DNA of 64,000 nt from Amycolatopsis pithecellobii (GCF_009707865.1 NZ_WMBA01000013.1:62001-126000); one strand, 5' to 3'; numbered from the stretch's first letter, positions 44,013 through 53,626 are shown. Numbers and translations are program-made. The notes: generated from the sequence alone by a model not told the origin.

Positions 44013-44996
44013 ATGATCTGGTCACATGGTGAGGTGGACGTACTTGCCCGCGCGGTCAGCCGCGCCCCCTCCGTTCACAACACGCAACCGTGGGTCCTGC
44101 AAGCGGAGCGGGACGCCGCGGATCTCTACGAGCGGTTCGAGTCCTGGCTGCCGAAGCACGATCCGGCCGGCCGCGACCGGGTGATCTCCTGCGGTGCCGC
44201 GCTGGCCAACCTCGACCTGGCGGTCCGAACCCTGGGCTGGGACGCGCAGACCACGCTGCTGCCCGACCCCGATCGTCCTGACCTGGTCGCCCGTGTCCTC
44301 GCGGACGGCCGCCGCAGAGCCACTGCCGCCGACGTCGACCTGTATTCCGCAATCTTCCGGCGCCGCAGCTACCGCGCGCCGTTCAGCCTGCACCGAATCG
44401 GGGAGCACAATCTGGCGATGCTGGCTGCGAGCGCAGCTGCCGACGGCGCCGAGGTGCGTGTCGTGCATGGTGCGGCTCAAGCCACCGCGCTCGCCGAACT
44501 GCTCGGCTATGCCGCGCGGGTACTGCGTGCCGACCATGCCTACCAGCGCGAACTGCAAGCCTGGTCAGCGCAGTTCCGCGAACCGCTGCCTGCGGTGACC
44601 ACGCTGCCCTGGAGCGGCCTGGTGCGCGCCGACAGCCACCTGCCCGACACCGTCACGCTGACCGAGCGGCTCCTCGCGGAGGGCCTGCTGGTGGTGTTCA
44701 CTCCGGATGACACGCGCCGCGACCAGCTGCGTGCCGGGACTGCGCTGCAACAAGTCTGGCTCAACGCCGTCAACCACGGCCTGGCGGGCTCGGTGCTGAC
44801 CCAGCCCCTGCACCTGAACGAGGTCCGCGCCGGGCTGATCGAACACCTGGACCTGCCCGGCCACCCGCAGGCAATCCTCCGGCTCGGCTACCCCGTCACC
44901 GCCACGCCGCCGGTGCCGACCGTGGCTGGACTGTCCGAAAAGGACGGTTGGTGGGGCGCGACCGTGAACGTGGGGGGAGCTCATGACAAGCGCTGA
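44013..44996 (+). CDS. Acg-family nitroreductase-like protein (copy 3)
   Basis: A 327-aa paralogue of the proteins at 18230 and 31687. The signature is APSVHNTQPW; FRRRSYRAPF and NHGLAGSVLTQPLHL fall at the equivalent places. The ATG at 44013 is used because the conserved part begins there; the frame upstream overlaps the promoter boxes. The end overlaps the next Usp gene by 14 bp, so both are co-translated. Pairing of acg with usp genes is also seen in the DosR regulon (Rv2032 lies near other regulon members). Confidence 0.87.
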   Translation: MIWSHGEVDVLARAVSRAPSVHNTQPWVLQAERDAADLYERFESWLPKHDPAGRDRVISCGAALANLDLAVRTLGWDAQTTLLPDPDRPDLVARVLADGRRRATAADVDLYSAIFRRRSYRAPFSLHRIGEHNLAMLAASAAADGAEVRVVHGAAQATALAELLGYAARVLRADHAYQRELQAWSAQFREPLPAVTTLPWSGLVRADSHLPDTVTLTERLLAEGLLVVFTPDDTRRDQLRAGTALQQVWLNAVNHGLAGSVLTQPLHLNEVRAGLIEHLDLPGHPQAILRLGYPVTATPPVPTVAGLSEKDGWWGATVNVGGAHDKR

Positions 44997-45813
44997 CGAC
45001 GCGATCGTGGTGGGCGTGGACGGATCGGAGCAGGCCACCCGCGCGCTTCGATGGGCCGCGGGGGAAGCGGCGCTGCGCAACCTCCGACTGCATGTCGTTT
45101 TCGCTTTCGCGCCCCCGGGAGGCGTCTGCGGTGCCGGGCTGTCCGTGCCCCGGCAGGTCTACGCCGACTTTGTGCATGCCGGCCACGAGCTGCTGCGTGA
45201 CGCCGCCGAGACGGCGCACGCCGTGGCAGGCGATGTGGTGGTGACCTCGGAAATGCCGAACGAACTGCCGTCCCCGATGCTGATCGAGCTGTCGCGCACC
45301 GCGCGGACGGTCGTTGTCGGTGCCTCGGGCAGCGGTGGTTTCGCCGGCATGCTCGCGGGATCGACCGCCGTCGCCGTCGCCGGTCACGCACACTGCCCCG
45401 TGCTGGTGGTTCGCGGCCGCGAGATGGATGCGGCGTCGCCAGTGGTGGCCGGTGTGGATGGCAGCCCGGACAGCGAAAGCGCGCTCGGCGTCGCGTTCGA
45501 GGAGGCGTCTTGGCGGAACGTGCCGCTGGTGGCGGTGCACGCCTGGCGCGACACGGGCGACGAGCCGTGGCGGATGCTCGCCGAATGCCTGGCGGGCTGG
45601 GCGGAAAAGTACCCCGACGTGCCGGTCGACCGGGTCGTGGCGCGGGACCGGCCACGGCAGCAGTTGCTGCACTGGACGGAGCAGGCCCAGCTCATCGTGA
45701 TCGGCAGCCGCGGGCGTGGCGGATTCCCCGGGCTGATGCTGGGCTCCGTCGGTCACGCACTGGTTCACCACGCGCAGTGCCCGCTGCTGATCGTCCGGCC
45801 CCGGATCGCCTGA
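44983..45813 (+). CDS. Tandem universal stress protein (copy 2)
   Basis: A 276-aa protein with two Usp domains: IVVGVDGSEQATRALRWA then VVGASGSGGFAGMLAGST, and VVAGVDGSPDSESALGVA then VIGSRGRGGFPGLMLGSV with CPLLIVRP at the end. Both ATP loops are kept. It is similar in layout to the protein at 20770 and is a paralogue. GGGGGGAG precedes the ATG, inside the nitroreductase gene. Likely binds ATP and slows growth under energy stress. Confidence 0.92.
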   Translation: MTSADDAIVVGVDGSEQATRALRWAAGEAALRNLRLHVVFAFAPPGGVCGAGLSVPRQVYADFVHAGHELLRDAAETAHAVAGDVVVTSEMPNELPSPMLIELSRTARTVVVGASGSGGFAGMLAGSTAVAVAGHAHCPVLVVRGREMDAASPVVAGVDGSPDSESALGVAFEEASWRNVPLVAVHAWRDTGDEPWRMLAECLAGWAEKYPDVPVDRVVARDRPRQQLLHWTEQAQLIVIGSRGRGGFPGLMLGSVGHALVHHAQCPLLIVRPRIA

Positions 45814-45865
45814 ACCCTCGCCAGTACTCCAACGTGCGCGTCGTCGCTCCGCGAGGAGAAGGCCC

Positions 45866-48262
45866 TCAACGATGGGGCCCGGCCCAGCGTGGCCCGAGAA
45901 CGCGAGGGGCGACCCACCATACGATCTCCAGTAGCACGATGCCCGCCGCGGAGACCGCGAAGGCAGTCAGCGTGTGGCCTACCTGAGACGGGTCGAGCAG
46001 GAACAGCCGCTGGGGCAGCGGGAGCACGAACATCAGCACCGACGTGGCGGTCATCACCGTGATCAGGCCGGCCTTCCACCAGGTGTACGGGCGCGCCACG
46101 ATGCCGAGCACCCACAGGGCCATGCTGATCAGGGTGATCAGGGCGGTGGTGCTGGCTTGTACCTGCGCAGTCTGGCCGCCGGTGCCGGGGTAGACGAGAA
46201 CGTAGGAGGTGAAGCACGCCGCGGCGATGACGATTCCTGCCGGCACGGACAGGCGCAGGACCCGGCCGACGAATCCCGGGCGGGCGCGCTCGGCGTTGGG
46301 GGCCAGGGAGAGCACGAACGCGGGCAGCCCGATGGTGAACCAGCCGGTGATCGTGACGTGCCGGGGCAGGAAAGGGTAGGGCAGCGCGTCGAAGCCGATC
46401 AGCCCGGGTACGCCGACCATCAGCGCAAGCAGGACGGAGTAGACGGTCTTGGTGAGGAACAGGGTGGCGACCCGTTCGATGTTGCCGATCACCCGCCTGC
46501 CTTCGGCCACGACCTGGGGGAGCGTGGCGAACGCGTTGTCGAGCAACACAATCTGCGCGACGGAGCGGCTCGCGGGACTGCCCGATCCCATCGCGACCCC
46601 GATATCGGCGTCCTTGAGCGCGAGCACGTCGTTGACCCCGTCCCCGGTCATCGCCACGGTGTGCCCGCGCGACCGCAGCGCGGCAACCATGGTGCGCTTC
46701 TGGTCCGGCGTGACGCGCCCGAAGACCGTCGCTTTTTCCATGACCGTGGCCAGTTCTTCGCGGTCCTCGGGCAGCGTGCGCGCGTCCAGCGGGGTGCCCG
46801 CTCCCGGCAGCGTGAGGGAGCGGGCGACGGCGCCGACCGACGCGGCGTTGTCGCCGGAGATCACCTTCACCGCTACCTGCTCGCTGCCGAAGTAGTCCAC
46901 AGTGGATTGTGCGTCGTCGCGGATCCGCTGTTCGAGCACGATGAGCGCGGCCGGGGCGACGGCGCGCAGAGGTTCGAGTGCCCGGGCACGGCCCAGCAGG
47001 AGTACCCGCAGCCCGGCGTCGGCGAGACCTTCGGCCTCGGCGCGTTCCGGCCTGCCTTCGGCGAGTAGCACGTCGGGAGCGCCAAGCACCCAGCTGCCGT
47101 GTTCGGCGAAATGCGCGCCGCTCCACTTGCGTGCTGAGGAGAACGGGACGACCTGGTCGGCGTGCCAGGCCGGGTTTTCGGGGGTGCCGCGGGCGATGGC
47201 CTGGAGGCTGGGGTTCGGGCGTGGATCCGTGGCCGCGAGCGCGGCCAGCGCCAGGCCGGACTCGGCGGCGTCGCCGAAAGGGCGGATCGTGGACAGCCGG
47301 AGGGTGTTCTCGGTCAGCGTGCCGGTCTTGTCGGCGCACACCACGTCGACCCGGGCGAGTCCCTCGATCGCGGGCAGTTCGTTGACCAGGCACTGGCGCC
47401 TGCCCAACCTGATGACCCCGACCGCGAAGGCGATCGAGGTCATCAGGATCAGGCCCTCCGGCACCATCGGCACCAGCGCAGCGACCATGCCACGCAACGC
47501 ATCCGGCAGCGGCTGGTCGCCGGAGAGCTGGTTGTAGATCGACAGCGCCCCGGCCGGGACCATGAGGTAGGTGATGACCTTGAGGATGGTGTTGATCCCG
47601 TTGCGCAGCTCCGAGTTGACCAGCGTGAACCGGCTGGCTTCTTGGGCCAGCCGGGCCGCGTACGCTTCGCGCCCGACCCTGGTCGCCCGGTACGTGCCCG
47701 CGCCGGCGACCACGAAACTGCCGGACAGCATCGGGTCCCCGGGGTGCTTCAGGACGGAGTCCGACTCGCCGGTCAGCAGTGATTCGTCCACCTCCAGCGA
47801 GCCCACGGTCAGCACCTGTCCATCGACGATGATCTGGTCGCCTTGACCTATCTCGATCACGTCGTCGGCGACGATTTTGGCGGGGTCCAGCTCGGCGGTC
47901 CTGCCGTCGCGGCGAACCCGCGGGCGGGCCTGGCTGACGATCGCAAGCCGGTCCAGTGTGCGCTTCGCGCGCAGCTCCTGCACGATGCCGACGACGCTGT
48001 TCGCCACGATCAACACCGCGAACAGCCCGTCAAGCAGGTAGCCGGTGCTGAAGATGATCACGGCGAGTACCGCGAAGATCGCGTTGATCCGGGTGAACAC
48101 GTTCGAGCGCACGATCTCCCACGCGCTGCGGCTCGCGCGCGCCGGGACATCGTTGACGCGGCCCTGCTCGACTCGTGCGGCGACTTCGGCCGTGCTCAGC
48201 CCGCGCTGATCGTCCGCGGCAATGCGTTCGTCGTCGGTCGCGGCCTCGACATACTCAGCCAT
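45866..48262 (-). CDS. Cation-transporting P-type ATPase (CtpE-like)
   Basis: A 798-aa P-type ATPase. It has the actuator loop LLTGESDS, the membrane motif [16 protein letters not shown], phosphorylation site DKTGT and hinge GDGVND, and about ten membrane spans, with four after the hinge. The PEGL motif and absence of metal-binding cysteines place it with mycobacterial CtpE, implicated in calcium uptake; related proteins may move other cations. The ribosome site is weak. It converges with the Usp gene and faces away from the gene at 48541. A short relic with the same hinge sequence lies at 6576. Confidence 0.87.
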   Translation of the reverse strand: MAEYVEAATDDERIAADDQRGLSTAEVAARVEQGRVNDVPARASRSAWEIVRSNVFTRINAIFAVLAVIIFSTGYLLDGLFAVLIVANSVVGIVQELRAKRTLDRLAIVSQARPRVRRDGRTAELDPAKIVADDVIEIGQGDQIIVDGQVLTVGSLEVDESLLTGESDSVLKHPGDPMLSGSFVVAGAGTYRATRVGREAYAARLAQEASRFTLVNSELRNGINTILKVITYLMVPAGALSIYNQLSGDQPLPDALRGMVAALVPMVPEGLILMTSIAFAVGVIRLGRRQCLVNELPAIEGLARVDVVCADKTGTLTENTLRLSTIRPFGDAAESGLALAALAATDPRPNPSLQAIARGTPENPAWHADQVVPFSSARKWSGAHFAEHGSWVLGAPDVLLAEGRPERAEAEGLADAGLRVLLLGRARALEPLRAVAPAALIVLEQRIRDDAQSTVDYFGSEQVAVKVISGDNAASVGAVARSLTLPGAGTPLDARTLPEDREELATVMEKATVFGRVTPDQKRTMVAALRSRGHTVAMTGDGVNDVLALKDADIGVAMGSGSPASRSVAQIVLLDNAFATLPQVVAEGRRVIGNIERVATLFLTKTVYSVLLALMVGVPGLIGFDALPYPFLPRHVTITGWFTIGLPAFVLSLAPNAERARPGFVGRVLRLSVPAGIVIAAACFTSYVLVYPGTGGQTAQVQASTTALITLISMALWVLGIVARPYTWWKAGLITVMTATSVLMFVLPLPQRLFLLDPSQVGHTLTAFAVSAAGIVLLEIVWWVAPRVLGPRWAGPHR

Positions 48263-48403
48263 ACGGTTGCCGATTCACCGAATGCGCTCCTCCTGCGATT
48301 TCCCGATCGAGCTCATCGAGCCAGGCGGTGGCGGTTCGCGTTTCGGGGACCAGTACACAGACACGGTTCGGTATCCGATGCGGCCGGATGTCACTGCCGG
48401 TCC

Positions 48404-48418
48404 GGGACGAAGGTCCCC
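48404..48418. promoter_or_regulatory. DosR-box-like palindrome between the CtpE-like ATPase and the gene at 48541
   Basis: GGGACGAAGGTCCCC contains GGGAC and GTCCC as perfect inverted arms around GAAG. It lies in the 278-bp divergent region, 142 bp from the ATPase start and 123 bp from the other. Another half-site TCGGGGACC is near 48344. Confidence 0.65.
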
Positions 48419-48540
48419 AGTCGCCGCCCAGGACGGGCAAGCGTCTTGCGCCCGCCGTCCGCGGGCGAGGAGCATGGTCGGCGATGACGAGGTAGCCCGG
48501 CTGCTGACCAGGACGTCGACGCGGGAAGAGGTGAATCGTC

Positions 48541-49167
48541 GTGGGCCGTGACAAGACGCTGCTGCCCGACGGAATCCCGGTGCTCGGCCGTGGCCGCCAT
48601 TTCGCGCCCGGGACGGGTGGCTGTTTCATGGAGGTCGCGTCGGTGCTCGCGGGGGAGCGCTGGAGTGATCACCCGGACTGTACGCATCCGATGCTGGCCG
48701 AGGCTGCCCGCCTCATCAACGACCAGATCGGGGACGATTCGCGTCGCCGGCTGGTGCCTTGGATTCCCGAAGTGATCGGCACAAACAAGCGCCACCCGCT
48801 GATCACCGCGGAGCTGGTGGCGGTCCTGGCGCGGCATGGGCTCGCAGCGCGGCCGGACGAAGCGGGCCTGCACTGGGCGGCCCGTCGCGCCCGCAGCCGG
48901 ATCGCGTGGTGGGAATCCGGCGGCTGGTGGCGACGCTATTGGCTGCGCGCAACTGATCTCTGGTTCCGTACGCACGACCGCGTACGTGTACCGGTCCTGA
49001 TCCGGGCCATGCTCGACTCTCCCGACGAAGCGTTCGTCGCAGCGTTCGCCGACACCGTAACGACCTACCACCGAACCGCGCGGAGGCTGGCTGTCGAGCG
49101 CGTGGCAGGGACCGCTGACGCGACACCCGGTCCGGTCGAGACCGTCCGGGCCGCCTCGGATCGGTGA
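48541..49167 (+). CDS. Conserved actinobacterial hypothetical protein
   Basis: A 208-aa protein. LPDGIPVLGRGRH..., CFMEVASVLAGERWSDHPDCTHPMLA and AARLINDQIGD form a pattern I recognise from unnamed proteins widespread in actinobacteria, but no function is known. The GTG at 48541 has GAAGAGG upstream. It is divergent from the CtpE-like ATPase with a DosR-like palindrome between, making it the last likely member of the hypoxia island. Confidence 0.72.
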   Translation: MGRDKTLLPDGIPVLGRGRHFAPGTGGCFMEVASVLAGERWSDHPDCTHPMLAEAARLINDQIGDDSRRRLVPWIPEVIGTNKRHPLITAELVAVLARHGLAARPDEAGLHWAARRARSRIAWWESGGWWRRYWLRATDLWFRTHDRVRVPVLIRAMLDSPDEAFVAAFADTVTTYHRTARRLAVERVAGTADATPGPVETVRAASDR

Positions 49168-49173
49168 CAGCAC

Positions 49174-49242
49174 ACCGGCCGCCCGCCGGACAGTTCCCAT
49201 ACTGGATACCCGCATAGGGTATGGGCACGAGTCCGGCCGGTG
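49174..49242. terminator. Inverted repeats in a convergent gap, possible bidirectional terminator
   Basis: ATACCC-GCATA-GGGTAT (49206-49222) is a perfect hairpin. Around it CACCGGCCG...CCGGAC pairs with GTCCGGCCGGTG near 49231-49242. The structure sits between convergent genes ending at 49167 and 49294. There is no T-run, as is common in GC-rich actinomycetes. Confidence 0.45.
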
Positions 49243-49293
49243 AGTGAACCTTTCGCCCCGTAGCCCTGTGGCGAGACTTGGCCGCAGGTCCGC

Positions 49294-49809
49294 TCAGCAG
49301 TCGAACACCGACCAACAGATTTCATTGCGCAACCGCTGGTCGTCGAGCACGAGTTCGCGAATCGCCTCCGGGAGTTGGTCACGCTGCCACCGGCACTCGA
49401 GTCGCGCTGCGGCATCGCTCTCGCCTTCCGGCGCAGCAGCACATGCGGCCTTGATCGCATACGCGGCCGCACCGAGTTCGTGCGCGGCGACGTGTGCCAC
49501 GGCGCCCGCTTGGCCAGCAGCGTATGCGGCATGCCTTGCTGCCCCACGCAGGTGTCTGGCCGCACCCATTGCGTGGCCGCCCGCCGCACGAGCCTGCATC
49601 ATCGTGACCTCACCACGCACCCACGCGCGGGCGTGCTCGATCGCTTCACGCGGTCGTGGATCTTCAGGCTGAACCGACTCGAACAGGTGGAGGACGTGCT
49701 CCGCGCAAGACGCCGCCCAAAGAGCGAGGAGATGATGATCCGAATCAGTGAGGGTCCCACCGCGACGAAGGGTGATGAAGCGAGGGTCCCGAACCTTCGG
49801 GAGGATCAT
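49294..49809 (-). CDS. Imm-5-like putative immunity protein
   Basis: A 171-aa helical protein. The core HHLLALWAASCAEHVLHLF, then DPRPREAIEHARAWVRGE and a long Ala/His-rich helix pair (HAMGAARHLRGAARHAAYAA) matches the putative immunity proteins of the Imm-5-like family, named for their link to polymorphic toxins. No toxin gene is adjacent, so immunity is not shown here and the protein may be a free-standing homologue. The ATG 49807-49809 follows AAAAGGAG. Confidence 0.7.
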   Translation of the reverse strand: MILPKVRDPRFITLRRGGTLTDSDHHLLALWAASCAEHVLHLFESVQPEDPRPREAIEHARAWVRGEVTMMQARAAGGHAMGAARHLRGAARHAAYAAGQAGAVAHVAAHELGAAAYAIKAACAAAPEGESDAAARLECRWQRDQLPEAIRELVLDDQRLRNEICWSVFDC

Positions 49810-49932
49810 AGTTGGGCGCTCCTTTTCAGGTGCGGGCCGGATCTTCAACCGTAGCGTCGTCCCTGACCCGGGAGATCCCCTCACCGTTCGAGACCCTTCG
49901 CGGTCACTGACGGCGCGACTTCGGCGACAGCG

Positions 49933-50757
49933 TCAATTCCCCGCAAGGGGAAGCTGGAGCAGTTTCTCGGTTTCCTCGACCCCGGCTGTTGTCAGGTCCA
50001 GGTCGCGCGCGAGCTGGACGGTGCGCCGGACCAGCGGGAGGTTTCCCGGGCTGAGCTCGCCTTTGCGCAGGTACAGCGTGTCCTCGAGGCCCGCCCGGGC
50101 GTTGCCGCCCAGTGCCAGGCCCATGGCGGTGAGCCTGAGGTTCGCTCGGCCGATCGCGATGACCTGCCATACCGCCCCTTCGGGCAGCCGGCGGACCATG
50201 GTGATCAGGTTCTCGGGTGTGGCGGCCATGCCGCCGGCAACGCCGAGCACGAGGGAGAACTGGAGGGGTCCGTGGCCAAGCAGTCCTTCGTCGCGCAACC
50301 GCAGGCAAGCGTCGAGGTGTCCGGTGTCGTAGATCTCCAGCTCTGGCTTGACTCCCAGGTCCTTCATGCGCGCCGCGAGCCGCCGGACCTCCACAGGTGG
50401 GTTGCGGAACTCGCCGGTGCCGAAGCTCATACTGCACGGGTTCAGCGTCGCCATCCGGGGGCGCAGCTCGACGAGAGCGGCGCGCTCCTCGAACGGCACC
50501 GACAACCCCACGCCCGTGGACAGCTGGATGAGAATCGGGCACCGCTCCGCGATGAGTTCCATCGCGCGTCGCGCGATCGACAGGTCGGCGGTCGGCCGCC
50601 CTTCGGCGTCACGCACGTGGATATGCGCCACCGCAGCCCCCGCCTGATAGGCCGCGGCGACGGCGTCCGCGATTTCTTCGGGCCTGGTGGGCAAATGCGG
50701 GTTGTCGGCTTTCGTGGCGATCGGTCCGGTCGGGGCCACGGTGATCACGACGCTCAT
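49933..50757 (-). CDS. Beta-keto acid cleavage enzyme (BKACE, DUF849)
   Basis: A 274-aa TIM-barrel enzyme. VVITVAPTGPIATKADNPHLP opens the chain, GAAVAHIHVRD holds the metal-binding histidines, and NPCSMSFG and ELEIYDTGHL follow. BKACE enzymes transfer an acetyl unit from acetyl-CoA to a beta-keto acid, releasing acetoacetate and a new CoA ester. The exact substrate cannot be told. It is the last gene of a minus-strand operon with the cyclase and amidohydrolase (gaps of 16-17 bp), so it may act on a ring-cleavage product. Confidence 0.88.
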   Translation of the reverse strand: MSVVITVAPTGPIATKADNPHLPTRPEEIADAVAAAYQAGAAVAHIHVRDAEGRPTADLSIARRAMELIAERCPILIQLSTGVGLSVPFEERAALVELRPRMATLNPCSMSFGTGEFRNPPVEVRRLAARMKDLGVKPELEIYDTGHLDACLRLRDEGLLGHGPLQFSLVLGVAGGMAATPENLITMVRRLPEGAVWQVIAIGRANLRLTAMGLALGGNARAGLEDTLYLRKGELSPGNLPLVRRTVQLARDLDLTTAGVEETEKLLQLPLAGN

Positions 50758-50773
50758 GGTTTCCTACCTTCAG

Positions 50774-51544
50774 CTAGTCGAAAATGGCGACGGCCCGCGT
50801 CCAGCCCGCGGACGCGGCGTGGATCTTCACCGGGAAACACGCGATCCGGAACCCGTCGGCAGGCAGGGTTTCCAGGCCGTGCAGCTTCTCGAGATGGCAG
50901 TAGCCGATGTCGCGTCCCGCCCGATGTCCTTCCCAGATGACCGACGGATCGCGGTCGGTGGCGTAGCGCCGCGCGGTGTGGACGAACGGTGCGTCCCAGC
51001 TCCAGGCGTCCGTGCCCGTCAGCCTGATCCCTCGTTCCAGCAGGTAGAGGGTCGCCTCCCGGCCCATGCCGCACCCCGAGGAGACATAGTCGTCCTGCCC
51101 GTAGCGGGTCCCGGCTGCGGTGTTGACGACCACGATTTCCAGCGGCCGCAGCTCGTGCCCGATGCGGTTCAGCTCTGCCTCGACATCGGCCGGCGTGGCC
51201 ACGTAGCCGTCCGGTAGGTGCCGGAAGTCGAGCTTCACCGCGGGTCGCAGGCACCAGTCCAATGGCACCTCGTCGATGGTGATCGCCCGCGCACCACCGT
51301 CCATAGTGGACGAGAAATGATAGGGCGCGTCGAGGTGGGTGCCGTTGTGCGTGGTGATCCGCACTCGCTCGATCGCCCAGCCTTCGCCGTCCGGCAGGTC
51401 ATCCACCGTGGCGCCCGGAAAGTAGGAGATCACCTCCTCCGTGGTGTCGGCGTGCGTGTAGTAGTCGATCTCGGGCAGCAGGCCCGGCGGGTCCGAGGCG
51501 ATTCCCGCTGCCAGCGGCACCGAGAGGTCAACGATCCTGCTCAT
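50774..51544 (-). CDS. Cyclase-family metal hydrolase (kynurenine formamidase-like)
   Basis: A 256-aa protein with the family motif HNGTHLDAPYHF, whose His and Asp residues bind metal, and an opening IVDLSVPLAAGI. Members hydrolyse N-formylkynurenine, isatin or other cyclic amides or lactones. It lies between the amidohydrolase and the BKACE gene in one operon and so is likely one step of the same pathway. The ATG 51542-51544 follows AGAGGAA. Confidence 0.85.
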   Translation of the reverse strand: MSRIVDLSVPLAAGIASDPPGLLPEIDYYTHADTTEEVISYFPGATVDDLPDGEGWAIERVRITTHNGTHLDAPYHFSSTMDGGARAITIDEVPLDWCLRPAVKLDFRHLPDGYVATPADVEAELNRIGHELRPLEIVVVNTAAGTRYGQDDYVSSGCGMGREATLYLLERGIRLTGTDAWSWDAPFVHTARRYATDRDPSVIWEGHRAGRDIGYCHLEKLHGLETLPADGFRIACFPVKIHAASAGWTRAVAIFD

Positions 51545-51561
51545 CGCGATTCCTCTTTTCT

Positions 51562-52596
51562 TCAGCGGGCCAGTCCGAGCGCGGCGGGGATCAACCCGAG
51601 CCTGGCCGCGGTACCGCCGGTGATGGCGACGGTGGTTTCCCGGCCGAGCCCTGCGGCGCTTACGCGCGCGACCGGGTCGGGGACGCCCATGTCGAACGGG
51701 TAGTCCGAGCCCATCAGCACCCGGTCGGAACCGACCGTCTCGACGAGCCTGCGTAGCGCGAGCGGGGTGTGCACGAGCGAGTCGAACCACAGGCGCGGCA
51801 GGTAGGAGCTCGGCGGCTCCACGCAGCCGCGGGCGTCGGGCCGGTGCTGCCAAGCGTGATCGGCGCGACCGGGGAACGCCGGGAGATAGCCGCCGCCGTG
51901 GGCGGCGATCAGCCGCAGTGAAGGATATCTGTCGAGCACGCCGCCGAAGATGAGATGGGACAGGGCGACGGCGTGCTCGACGGGCTGGCCCACGGAGTTG
52001 GACAGATACCAGTGGGCCAGCCGTTCGTTCAAAGTGCAGCCCCAGGGATGCAGGAACAGCACGGCATCCAGCTCGGTGGCACGTTGCCACAAGGCGTCGA
52101 GCCGCCGGTCGGACAGCTCGACACCAGCCGCATGTGAGGAGATCTCGACCCCCTTGAGCCCGTGGCCGAGGACCGCGTCCTCGAGGGCGGCGACCGCGAG
52201 ATCGGGATGCTGCAGTGGAACCACGCCGAGCCCGCACAGCCGGTGGGGCGCCAGCGCACACTGCGCCGCGACGCCCGAGTTCGTGGCGGACACGATCTCC
52301 CTGGCGAGCCCACGGTCGGCCCAGCTGTGGTACTGCGTCGGCACCGCCGAGACCAGCTGAATATCCACTCCGGACTCGTCCATCGCGGACAGCCGGGTAC
52401 CGGAGTCGGTCAGCAGCATTCGCCGCTGCACGGCCTGGTCCGCGCTGACGGCGGCCGACCCGGGACCGGTCCGGCGCAGCTCCAGCTCGGCATGGGCTTG
52501 GTAGCCGGGTCGCCCGGCGGCGAGTTTCTCCACCTCGTCCAGCCAGACGTGCGCGTGCACGTCCACAGTGGACACTGATGCCGGGCGGCTGTTCAT
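51562..52596 (-). CDS. ACMSD-type amidohydrolase/decarboxylase
   Basis: A 344-aa amidohydrolase. TVDVHAHVW supplies the HxH metal site, FLHPWG and AAHGGGYLP further histidines, and MGSDYPFDMG the final Asp. This set is typical of the aminocarboxymuconate-semialdehyde decarboxylase group, zinc enzymes that decarboxylate or hydrolyse aromatic-derived acids. It leads the operon with the cyclase and BKACE genes. GGAGGC precedes the ATG. A 43-bp putative LysR site lies 60 bp upstream. Confidence 0.86.
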   Translation of the reverse strand: MNSRPASVSTVDVHAHVWLDEVEKLAAGRPGYQAHAELELRRTGPGSAAVSADQAVQRRMLLTDSGTRLSAMDESGVDIQLVSAVPTQYHSWADRGLAREIVSATNSGVAAQCALAPHRLCGLGVVPLQHPDLAVAALEDAVLGHGLKGVEISSHAAGVELSDRRLDALWQRATELDAVLFLHPWGCTLNERLAHWYLSNSVGQPVEHAVALSHLIFGGVLDRYPSLRLIAAHGGGYLPAFPGRADHAWQHRPDARGCVEPPSSYLPRLWFDSLVHTPLALRRLVETVGSDRVLMGSDYPFDMGVPDPVARVSAAGLGRETTVAITGGTAARLGLIPAALGLAR

Positions 52597-52657
52597 CGGG
52601 GCGCCTCCATGAGCCGGGAGCGGGACGTCATCGATTCTTGGCCCACGGGCGGCCCCG

Positions 52658-52700
52658 AAGGAAGCCAATCCTGCCGATAGGGAATATCGACAGGCTCTAT
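52658..52700. promoter_or_regulatory. Putative LysR operator, copy 1 (amidohydrolase promoter)
   Basis: A 43-bp block starts AAGGAAGCCAAT and ends GGCTCTAT, with CGATA-GGGAA-TATCG in the centre. The block at 57258-57300 has the same length, the same 12-bp beginning and the same 8-bp end. It lies between the LysR stop and the amidohydrolase start and fits a LysR-type binding region. Confidence 0.65.
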
Positions 52701-53626
52701 GTGTCGGGCCGCAGGTCGGCGAGGCAACCGCGCAGCCAGGAGTGGCCCGGGTCGTCGTCGTGGATGGGATGCCACCAGAACGCCTCGACGAGCGGGATGG
52801 CGTCGAACGGGCACTCCAGGATCCGGAATTCCGGCCCAGTGGCCACCAGTGCGGCCACGCGTTCCTGCAGCAGCGCCACCGCATCGGAGGACCGGACGAG
52901 CTGTGGCATGGTCAGGAACGACTCCGCGGTGGCGCACACCCGCGGCACCACGCCGAGCATCTCCATCTGACGCCAGGCCGGTGCCCGTTCCAGCGGGTCT
53001 TCGAAGGTCGCGACCCAGGGCAGCTCCTGCAGGTCGGTCATGGTCAACCGCTCGCCGACGCGCGTGTTTTCCGCGGACACGACGCACACCCAGCGGTCGG
53101 TGTAGAGGTCGATGTTGCGCGGCAGGTCGAGATAGCCGTGCGGCATCAGGACCCCGTCGACGGTGCGGTAGAACTCGTCCTTCCGGCTGATCGACTCCGG
53201 GGTGACGGGCAAGAACCGGATCCGCGCCCCCGGTGCGTCGCGGGCGACTCGGGCCACGAGCCGCCGGCCCAGTACGCTGATGCCGTTGTCCGAGGACACG
53301 ATCGTGAACTCGCGACGGGTCTCGCCCGGGTCGAACTCGGCCTCGGCACTGAACACCCGCCCGACCGCGGCGACGGCCACTCCGGTCAGTGGTCGTAGCT
53401 GCTCGGCGAACCGGGTGAGGACGTAGTGATTGCCCGAGCGCGTCAGCAGGTCGTCACCGAAGTGCCGGCGCAGGCGGGCGAGCGCGCTGGACAGCGTGGG
53501 CTGGCTGCGGCCGAGGCGGGCGGCCGCCGCGGTGACGCTGCGCTCGGTGAGCAGGGCGTGCAGTGCGTGCAGCAGGGGCAGATCCAGTCCCGACGGGCGC
53601 GGCTCCCCCTGGTTCGCAGAGTCCAT
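52697..53626 (-). CDS. LysR-family transcriptional regulator
   Basis: A 309-aa regulator. The N-terminal winged helix reads [45 protein letters not shown] in outline, with the usual recognition helix, and residues from about 95 form the periplasmic-binding-like effector domain. Its gene sits in the middle of the catabolic cluster it probably controls: a shared 43-bp site occurs in front of both the amidohydrolase and the aldehyde dehydrogenase operons. GGGAGG precedes the ATG. The effector is presumably a pathway substrate. Confidence 0.9.
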   Translation of the reverse strand: MDSANQGEPRPSGLDLPLLHALHALLTERSVTAAAARLGRSQPTLSSALARLRRHFGDDLLTRSGNHYVLTRFAEQLRPLTGVAVAAVGRVFSAEAEFDPGETRREFTIVSSDNGISVLGRRLVARVARDAPGARIRFLPVTPESISRKDEFYRTVDGVLMPHGYLDLPRNIDLYTDRWVCVVSAENTRVGERLTMTDLQELPWVATFEDPLERAPAWRQMEMLGVVPRVCATAESFLTMPQLVRSSDAVALLQERVAALVATGPEFRILECPFDAIPLVEAFWWHPIHDDDPGHSWLRGCLADLRPDT

